A stretch of 6,728 bases of DNA from an uncultured Gammaproteobacteria bacterium. GTDB taxonomy: Bacteria > Pseudomonadota > Gammaproteobacteria > Coxiellales > Coxiellaceae. Where the stretch lies: NCBI GenBank assembly GCA_903870185.1, contig CAIQCE010000037.1, positions 1 to 6,728 on the forward strand, read 5' to 3'. A model generated the notes under the pieces. That model was not told the origin of the DNA. It made no database searches and worked only from the letters and a program-made list of their open reading frames with translations. Position 1 is the first letter of the stretch; each line of letters begins with the position of its first letter. Made by a program: the position numbers and the translations under genes. Positions 1 through 5,425 of the stretch are shown piece after piece.

Positions 1-1412
1 TGACATCTTCAATAAGAACCTTCCTTTTAATCAATCTGCTACTGAGCGTGACTCTAATCACTTCGCTCGCTATCATCGGTAATTTGTTTCTTGCTCATAA
101 GGACATACAGTTACAACTGGATACTCAGCTGATGGGGAATGCATTCCAGATGCAAGCTTTATTCAGTGACGGGGTAGCTACTCGAAACCTAAACACGGTC
201 CAACAGCATATTCAAAATAGCCTAAATCCTAATTTAGAGTCAGACACTAGCCCACGTGATAGAAAATTGAGAGCGGCTTTAAGCAAAACCCACCAGGTCA
301 GTACTTTTCAAATTTGGGACTCGCAACATCATTTGATCCTCCATTCCTCTAATGCTCCTACTCATTCTTTATCAGATGGGAAAACAGGATTATCGAATCT
401 ATGGCTAAAGGGAGAATCCTGGCGTGTTTATACTCACGTGGCTCCCAAAACTCATTTGATCTTTATGGTGGCAGAAAAGGCTAATTTTCGACAAAAATTG
501 GAAAATGAGCTAACCCAAGATTCCATCTTCATTATGTTGGTGACCTATCCATTTTTAGGGCTATTGATTTGGATTATTGTCGGCCGAGGACTTGATCCCT
601 TGAAAAAAGTTGCCAATGAAGTCAGCCATCGTGCCCCCTCTCATTTAAAACCCGTGGACATACAAGCTGTTCCAGCTGAAATTATCCCTTTAATTAAAGA
701 ACTTAATAATCTATTTAAGCGTCTCGATGCAGCCTTTGCTCGAGAAAAACGTTTCGCAGCAGATGCTGCCCATGAGCTTAAGACCCCTCTTGCAGGCATC
801 AATACCCAAGCTCAGGTTGCTCTTCGTACTCAAAACCCAGAGATACGTGAACAGTCATTACGCAATCTAATTGCCGGCGTAGATCGGAGCGCTCACGTCA
901 TTCAACAGCTATTAACGCTTAGCCGAATGTTACCGGAAGCTACGATCAATGAGCCTGAAATTTTAGACCTCAACAAACTAGCAACCGATATGGTCGCTGA
1001 TCTTGCTCCTCAAGCAATCAGCAAGGATATAGAGATTGAATTGGTTCCTACAGAAGCCCCCCTACAGATTAAAGGCAATAAAACCTCCATCTCTATTTTA
1101 ATGAGGAATTTAATCGATAATGCCATCCGCTACACTCCTCAAAATGGATCTGTAGTTGTTAACCTAAGCCAAAAAGAGAATATGGCGATACTAGGTGTGA
1201 TTGACACAGGTCCTGGGATCCCTGAGGCGCTCCGTGAGAGAGTTTTTGAACGATTCTTCAGAATAGTGGGCAATCAAGCCCCTGGCAGTGGATTAGGCCT
1301 TGGTATAGTCCAGCAGATTGCTAAGCTTCATAATGCGGAAGTCTTGTTACTGACTCCAGAATCTGGCAAGGGACTAGAGGTGCAAGTAAAGTTCCCTTGG
1401 ATTGGGCTGTAG
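1..1412 (+). CDS. QseC-like two-component sensor histidine kinase (first base of the gene lies left of the window)
   Basis: Inner-membrane sensor kinase that autophosphorylates on His and passes the phosphate to a response regulator. The frame is open from the left edge: bases 1-2 are TG and the next codons read TSSIRTFLLINLLL, so the start is probably an ATG one base outside the window, giving about 470 aa. The internal GTG at 48 would cut TM1 in half and is unlikely. Numbering from that inferred ATG: TM1 about 5-30; periplasmic domain about 31-174 with the QseC-type segment FQIWDSQHHLILHSS; TM2 about 175-196; a short HAMP-like linker; H-box AADAAHELKTPL with phospho-acceptor His258; N-box RNLIDNA (370-374); G1 box DTGPGIP (402-408); G2 box GSGLGLG (from 429). 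All catalytic boxes are intact. Family similarity to E. coli QseC is clear in the HATPase and periplasmic parts, but the stimulus is unknown. The TGA formed by bases 1-3 could end an upstream response-regulator gene (ATGA overlap). Confidence 0.93.
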   Translation, partial: TSSIRTFLLINLLLSVTLITSLAIIGNLFLAHKDIQLQLDTQLMGNAFQMQALFSDGVATRNLNTVQQHIQNSLNPNLESDTSPRDRKLRAALSKTHQVSTFQIWDSQHHLILHSSNAPTHSLSDGKTGLSNLWLKGESWRVYTHVAPKTHLIFMVAEKANFRQKLENELTQDSIFIMLVTYPFLGLLIWIIVGRGLDPLKKVANEVSHRAPSHLKPVDIQAVPAEIIPLIKELNNLFKRLDAAFAREKRFAADAAHELKTPLAGINTQAQVALRTQNPEIREQSLRNLIAGVDRSAHVIQQLLTLSRMLPEATINEPEILDLNKLATDMVADLAPQAISKDIEIELVPTEAPLQIKGNKTSISILMRNLIDNAIRYTPQNGSVVVNLSQKENMAILGVIDTGPGIPEALRERVFERFFRIVGNQAPGSGLGLGIVQQIAKLHNAEVLLLTPESGKGLEVQVKFPWIGL

Positions 1413-1477
1413 CTACTCAAGGTTAATTTGGCACCAGGTTCTAAACTCTGAGGAAGAGCAATTTCTAGGGCATTTTT

Positions 1478-1512
1478 TTATTCACAATTTCTGTGGATAA
1501 CGCTGTGGATAT
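1478..1512. promoter_or_regulatory. Cluster of three DnaA-box-like 9-mers
   Basis: Seen directly: TTATTCACA on the + strand (1478-1486), TGTGGATAA (1492-1500; reverse complement TTATCCACA, the strong E. coli DnaA box) and TGTGGATAT (1504-1512; reverse complement ATATCCACA, one mismatch). The first two face each other across a 5-base spacer. The second and third are tandem with a 12-base period. Known: DnaA binds TTATNCACA, and clustered boxes occur at oriC, the dnaA promoter, datA and DARS loci, and DnaA-regulated promoters. Inferred: this is a DnaA-binding site, perhaps controlling the downstream repair gene. The first two boxes could also form a 9-bp RNA hairpin (one G-U pair), but no U-run follows it. 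Confidence 0.55.
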
Positions 1513-1518
1513 CTTGAT

Positions 1519-1548
1519 TAAAATTCCCTAAAATTCACTAAAAATAAG
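1519..1548. repeat. Three tandem 10-bp AT-rich direct repeats
   Basis: Units are TAAAATTCCC (1519-1528), TAAAATTCAC (1529-1538) and TAAAAATAAG (1539-1548). The first two differ at one base; the third keeps only the TAAAA core. They start 6 bases after the last DnaA-like box. A 10-bp period puts the A-tracts on one face of the helix, which could mean intrinsic bending or a repeated protein site. Function is unknown, and chance is possible in such AT-rich DNA. Confidence 0.45.
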
Positions 1549-1571
1549 CACCTCAATCAGATTGGTCATAT

Positions 1572-1600
1572 TTTAAACAAGATGATATTTTTATTATAAT
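1572..1600 (+). promoter_or_regulatory. Candidate sigma70 promoter for the AddB-like gene
   Basis: A perfect -10 hexamer TATAAT (1595-1600) follows a -35-like TTTAAA (1572-1577, 4 of 6 matches to TTGACA) at the optimal 17-base spacing. Transcription would start near 1607, leaving a leader of about 150 bases. The DnaA-like boxes lie about 60-95 bases upstream of the -35, a position typical of activator or upstream regulatory sites. The call rests on hexamers and spacing only, in AT-rich DNA where such matches arise by chance. Confidence 0.4.
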
Positions 1601-1755
1601 TCAATGAGTTAGAGTAACCTTAACAAGTAACACCCCCGACTTAAAGAAATAAATTGACACTAAAATGATTTTGATTTAGACCTGTTAACAATTCACTATT
1701 CAAATCAAAGAATGGGAATGGAATTCATAAATTCTAACAAGGGTGGAGTGTCTCG

Positions 1756-4413
1756 ATGTACCGTAAGCTATTTCCCACATTCGACTCTGAAACGATTATT
1801 TTGACTGCAAATCATCGCTTAGCGAGTCATTTTAAAAATGCTTATAATTATTTTCAAATGGAAAAGGGAAAGCAGGCCTGGCTCTCTGCCAATGTAATTC
1901 CTTTAGATCTATGGCTAATGCAAACCTGGATGGACAACTGCAATAATGATTTTCGGTTATTAACTGAATTTGAGGAAAAACAAATTTGGCAAAAAATATT
2001 GGGTTATGATTCTAGTCAGTATCCATTATTGGATATTGCAGCATCCGCTCAATTAGCCCAAGAGGCCTTAGAGTTTTTAACCCTTTGGGACCGTCAGCTT
2101 AATGAAATCAAAGGAGAGTATGGAGTAGATGTTTCCTGTTTTTATCATTGGGCTAAAACTTTTAAAAACTATTGCCAAACACACAGCTATATCATTAAAA
2201 CTGAGCTTCCTCAGGCTCTAATGGATCTGTATCAAAGTAAAAATAATCTTAATATTAAAAAGAAATTGATCCTCATTGGTTTTGATGAAATACCTCCTCT
2301 TTATCAACGGCTATTTAATACTCTTGGAAATACCCATTCAATCGATTTCTTCGAAAGCGAAACTCGAAGCCCCCAAGTTAAACGTTTGGAATTTGATGAG
2401 CCACTTAAAGAAATCCAATCGATGGCTCTTTGGGCTCAAAAACAATATCAAGAAAACCCTGAGCTTAAGATTGGGTGCATTATCCCTGAACTTAACTTAT
2501 TACAAGACTCTATCCGTGAAGAATTTCAGGCTGTGTTTAGAGGAAGCAATATATTGAACTGGCAACCGGAAGCGGCCCTCCCATTCAATCTTTCTGGAGG
2601 GCAATGCTTGGGCGATCACCCTATGATTCGCTCGGCAATCGCTAGTCTTCAATTAAATCCTTCATCAATGGAATTAGATCTATTGAGTGATTGGTTACTT
2701 TCTCCTTATTGGAATAAGAATGAAGAGGAAGCTTCATTCGCTGCTGAACTGGATTATCAGTTACGGGAATTCACCATTGGAAGGCAAATTAACCGCTTTT
2801 ATTTCAATTCCATATTAGAATCTGTTTCTGAAATATATCCTCATTCTGAATTCCCTCTAAGATGGGCCCAGCCTGAAAAAGCAGACGAAGCCTTATCTGA
2901 ATCTAAATCATCCAAGAAAAAATCTCATGAACAGTGGGTTCAATACTTTAAGCAACAATTAGAGCAGATTGGTTGGCCTGGTCATCGAGGGCTTAATGCT
3001 GAAGAACGACAAGTTTGGGTACGATGGCAATCTTTATTAGCTGAATACTCGACTCTAGCTGCAATTTTACCTGAAGCTTCCAAAACTGAAGCAGTGGCTA
3101 CACTCATCCAATTGACAAAAGAAACCTTATTCCAAGCGCAATCGGAATCTGGACCGATTCAAATATTAGGAATATTAGAAACAGCCGGATTAGAGTTCGA
3201 TCGATTATGGGTAATGGGTCTCACCGACTCCAATTGGCCACCAAGTGCACGACCCAACCCATTTATTCCTATTCAATATCAACGAGCCTGGAAATTACCT
3301 CACGCCTCCTCTGAACGTGAACTAGCATACACAGAAACAATACATCAGCGGCTTTTACACAGCGCTTCTGAAATAATTTTTAGTACGACCCTTCAAAATC
3401 AAGGACTGGCCTTGAGCCCTAGTCCTTTAATTAAAAATCTTCCAGCTACTTCCATTGAAAACCTGAATCTAGATTTCAAACTATCTCAAAGTCAGATGCT
3501 ATTAGAATCTTCAAAGCTTGAAAGCCTTGAAGACTTCAGGGCTCCTGTTTTAGATGAAAATGAAAATATCAAGGGCGGCAGTTATATACTTAAAGAACAA
3601 GCACTTTGCCCCTTTAGAGCTTTTGCCAATCTTCGTTTAAACACAAAAAGCATTTCAACACCTGAGCTAGGGTTATCAGCCCTTACTAAAGGACAACTTA
3701 TTCATAAAGTATTAGAGTTGATATGGAAAGAATTAAAGACTCAAGAAGCTCTAAAAAAATTGAGCGAAGTGGAATTAAATGAATTTTTGAATCAAATGAT
3801 ACACCGATGCATCAAACCTCTTGAAAATAACCCAGCCTTAAAGCCCTTTCTTAAAATAGAGCGAATACGAATTCATCAATTACTAAAGAAATGGCTCAAT
3901 CTTGAAAAATTCAGGGATCCTTTTGAGGTCATTGCCGTGGAAGTTAAATCCTCAATTACCATTGGAAAACTCAATTTAAATTTAAGGATTGATAGGATCG
4001 ATCGTTTAGAAAATGGAAGCACTATGATTATCGATTATAAAACAGGAGCAAGTATAATAAGTGATTGGTTTGGCTCCAGACCCTTGGAACCTCAACTACC
4101 TCTATATACCACATTTTCATTCACAGAGGCCGAATGCATTAGCTTTGCAGAGATAAAAATGTCATCTCTAAAATTCAAAGGACTCTCAGCCCAGTATTCA
4201 AGCATCAGTGGAATCACCCCTCTTGAAAAATTGCGACAAGAATCTTCCTTCGAAAACTGGAAAGAGCTTCAATCAGTGTGGAGAGAAAATCTATCCCAAC
4301 TCGCCCAGGATTTTTATAATGGATATGCTGCTGTCGACCCTATTGATATCAATAAAGCCTGCGGCAGGTGTGGTTTTCAGGGGTTGTGTAGGATTAATAG
4401 CGACTGCGTATAA
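1756..4413 (+). CDS. AddB-like PD-(D/E)XK nuclease, probable DNA double-strand-break repair protein
   Basis: Predicted cytoplasmic nuclease subunit of an AddAB/RecBCD-like complex that resects DNA ends for recombination. The 885-aa length and extended AddB resemblance fit the proteobacterial 'probable DNA repair protein' family (about 850-900 aa). The N-terminus (TIILTANHRLASHF) lacks a Walker A, and no GKT/GKS occurs, so it should not hydrolyse ATP itself. A helicase-like C-terminal motif region is visible (ILGILETAGLEFDRLWVMG). The RecB-type nuclease domain has GQLIH (His650), RIDRID (Asp746) and IIDYKTG (Asp760, Lys762), matching the His/Asp/Asp/Lys set of RecB. Cys618 plus C-terminal Cys869-x2-Cys872-x5-Cys878 match the AddB 4Fe-4S staple around the nuclease. 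The ATG at 1756 has GGTGGAG 7 bases upstream. A UvrD-like partner gene begins at 5426, separated by a membrane-protein gene. The nuclease assignment is strong; the exact complex is inferred. Confidence 0.93.
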   Translation: MYRKLFPTFDSETIILTANHRLASHFKNAYNYFQMEKGKQAWLSANVIPLDLWLMQTWMDNCNNDFRLLTEFEEKQIWQKILGYDSSQYPLLDIAASAQLAQEALEFLTLWDRQLNEIKGEYGVDVSCFYHWAKTFKNYCQTHSYIIKTELPQALMDLYQSKNNLNIKKKLILIGFDEIPPLYQRLFNTLGNTHSIDFFESETRSPQVKRLEFDEPLKEIQSMALWAQKQYQENPELKIGCIIPELNLLQDSIREEFQAVFRGSNILNWQPEAALPFNLSGGQCLGDHPMIRSAIASLQLNPSSMELDLLSDWLLSPYWNKNEEEASFAAELDYQLREFTIGRQINRFYFNSILESVSEIYPHSEFPLRWAQPEKADEALSESKSSKKKSHEQWVQYFKQQLEQIGWPGHRGLNAEERQVWVRWQSLLAEYSTLAAILPEASKTEAVATLIQLTKETLFQAQSESGPIQILGILETAGLEFDRLWVMGLTDSNWPPSARPNPFIPIQYQRAWKLPHASSERELAYTETIHQRLLHSASEIIFSTTLQNQGLALSPSPLIKNLPATSIENLNLDFKLSQSQMLLESSKLESLEDFRAPVLDENENIKGGSYILKEQALCPFRAFANLRLNTKSISTPELGLSALTKGQLIHKVLELIWKELKTQEALKKLSEVELNEFLNQMIHRCIKPLENNPALKPFLKIERIRIHQLLKKWLNLEKFRDPFEVIAVEVKSSITIGKLNLNLRIDRIDRLENGSTMIIDYKTGASIISDWFGSRPLEPQLPLYTTFSFTEAECISFAEIKMSSLKFKGLSAQYSSISGITPLEKLRQESSFENWKELQSVWRENLSQLAQDFYNGYAAVDPIDINKACGRCGFQGLCRINSDCV

Positions 4414-4420
4414 GATAATG

Positions 4421-4497
4421 TAGGTTGGGCTAAGTCCTGCAATAGCACTGAGTTTAAATTCATGATAAACCTCACGCAGGATGAGCCCAACAAACCC
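4421..4497. repeat. Imperfect long inverted repeat, REP/MITE-like; possible weak terminator
   Basis: The outer arms GTTGGGCT (4424-4431) and AGCCCAAC (4484-4491) pair perfectly over 8 bp. Inner arms TCCTGC (4435-4440) and GCAGGA (4476-4481) add 6 bp after a small internal loop. A further GAGTTTA/TAAACCTC pairing (4450-4456 with 4466-4473, one bulge) extends the stem toward the tip. A T5 run (4500-4504) follows 8 bases after the stem, so the structure could attenuate transcription from the AddB-like gene. Elements beginning GTAGGTTGGGCT and ending AGCCCAAC are, from general knowledge, common intergenic repeats in gammaproteobacteria. Only one copy is visible here, so its repeat status cannot be proved from this window. 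Confidence 0.65.
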
Positions 4498-4576
4498 AAT
4501 TTTTCTATAATGCTTGCTTGCTGTAGTCGTCGTTATTCGTTAGTATTTTAAAATCAATTACAAGGAGCACACCCAA

Positions 4577-5422
4577 ATGAATCAATTAAAAAATCCCAGT
4601 TTAATTTCAAGTATTTCCTGGGCTTCGATTATCGCCGGTGTGGTCAGTGTCTTGGGCATCGGGTTTTTGTTGAATCTTTTAAGCTTAGGTTTTGGCTTAT
4701 CCAATTTTGGACTTGAATCCATTATCTGGTATGCATTGGCTAGTATTCTTTCCATGTTCATTGGAGGGTGGGTGACGGGAAAACTGACGGGGAATTTAGA
4801 TCATCGAGTCGAAAATATGATTGATGGATTTTTAATGTGGACTCTTTCCACTTTTCTCATGTTTTTTATCTCTACAACTTCGTTGAGTCCCATATTGGGA
4901 AGTTTTTCGGGTGCCACTGAAAAAATCTTTACAGCAGGGAATTTGATTGAATTCAATACTCTTAATCCTGATCAATCTGAATTGCTAAACAAGATTAATG
5001 TAGAAGCCAACAATTTATTTGAAAAGGCTGAGTCTTTGTCTCAAGCAAAATCGGTGAGCATGGAAACAGATACGGATCTTATTAAATCTGCTGAAGAACA
5101 TGCATTGGATAGTATTGAGCAGCAATTTTCCGACGCTATAAAATTATTTCTTAAATCAATTGGCACTTCCAATCAAGAAAAAGCAAAGCAAGACTTGGCG
5201 AATATATTAGTTGATCATGGCAATATTAGCGAATCAAAAGCGAATATTTTGATTCACGCATGGGAAAATGATTATCAACTTTCACTTAAAGCCCATTCAG
5301 AAAAATCCTCTGATGCTCATTCACATTTGAGTACTCTCGCATTTTTAGCATTGTTGATTTCATTGTTAGGGGCTGTGGCAGCCAGCCTAGGGGCTTTGAG
5401 TGGTGGGTCTCGCCGAGTTTAA
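4577..5422 (+). CDS. Membrane protein of unknown function with four predicted TM segments
   Basis: I do not recognise a named function for this 281-aa protein. Three hydrophobic helices lie near the N-terminus (about 13-38, 48-70 and 82-105). They are rich in Gly, with GGWVTGKLTG at 63-72 typical of tight helix packing. A hydrophilic, largely helical segment of about 145 aa follows (about 106-250). It includes a Glu/Lys-rich stretch around 195-240 with AHAW-like spacing (ISESKANILIHAWENDYQ). A last TM with small residues (LGAVAASLGALSGG, about 251-276) and an SRRV tail close the protein. The general plan resembles 'PhnA-like'/YrzE-type hypothetical membrane proteins, a weak comparison from memory. 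The start is supported by AAGGAG (4562-4567), 9 bases before the ATG. It ends 3 bases before the helicase gene, so the two are probably co-transcribed. A role in DNA repair is not shown by the sequence. Confidence 0.85.
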   Translation: MNQLKNPSLISSISWASIIAGVVSVLGIGFLLNLLSLGFGLSNFGLESIIWYALASILSMFIGGWVTGKLTGNLDHRVENMIDGFLMWTLSTFLMFFISTTSLSPILGSFSGATEKIFTAGNLIEFNTLNPDQSELLNKINVEANNLFEKAESLSQAKSVSMETDTDLIKSAEEHALDSIEQQFSDAIKLFLKSIGTSNQEKAKQDLANILVDHGNISESKANILIHAWENDYQLSLKAHSEKSSDAHSHLSTLAFLALLISLLGAVAASLGALSGGSRRV

Positions 5423-5425
5423 AGC

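Larger units (their letters stand above)
1413..1755. other. AT-rich intergenic region with candidate DnaA-binding and promoter elements
   Basis: This 343-base gap between the kinase and the AddB-like gene has no credible ORF on either strand. Its left part holds a T7 run (1473-1479) but no strong GC hairpin in front of it, so I cannot call a rho-independent terminator for the kinase. The middle holds the DnaA-box cluster and 10-bp repeats listed separately. The right part is very AT-rich, contains promoter-like hexamers and ends in a Shine-Dalgarno (GGTGGAG, 1742-1748). The density of ordered motifs suggests a functional control region rather than filler. Confidence 0.75.

Noticed and set aside
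1440..1480. Rho-independent terminator after the kinase gene, suggested by the T7 run at 1473-1479
   Set aside because: Only a 4-bp CTCT/AGAG pairing precedes it, and it lies too far from the T-run. No stable GC stem abuts the Ts.
1654..1680. TTGACA hexamer (1654-1659) as an alternative -35 for the AddB-like gene
   Set aside because: The -35 is perfect, but 15-18 bases downstream there is only TTTAGA-like sequence (3 of 6 matches). The TAAAAT at 1661 is far too close. It could still be a regulated promoter, but I cannot support it.
1420..1720. Full replication origin (oriC) in the intergenic gap
   Set aside because: Only three DnaA-like boxes are present, and no origin-associated genes (dnaA, dnaN, gidA/mnmG, rpmH) are visible; a regulatory or titration/reactivation site is more economical.
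1721..1734. Short palindrome GAATT-CATA-AATTC just upstream of the AddB-like Shine-Dalgarno
   Set aside because: A 5-bp AT-rich stem is weak and expected by chance in this composition; nothing else supports an operator.
2276..2557. 93-aa + strand ORF inside the AddB-like gene
   Set aside because: It overlaps the strongly supported nuclease frame, has no Shine-Dalgarno and its product has no recognisable domain; it is an out-of-frame shadow.
4208..4423. 71-aa + strand ORF over the end of the AddB-like gene
   Set aside because: Most of it lies over the Fe-S cysteine region coded in the true frame; no ribosome binding site and no protein-like character.
4506..4546. Promoter for the membrane-protein gene (TATAAT at 4506-4511, or TTGCTG with TAGTAT at 4518-4546)
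   Set aside because: The perfect -10 has no -35 at 16-18 bases. The second pair has only 3 of 6 and 4 of 6 matches. A promoter may exist here, but neither candidate is convincing.
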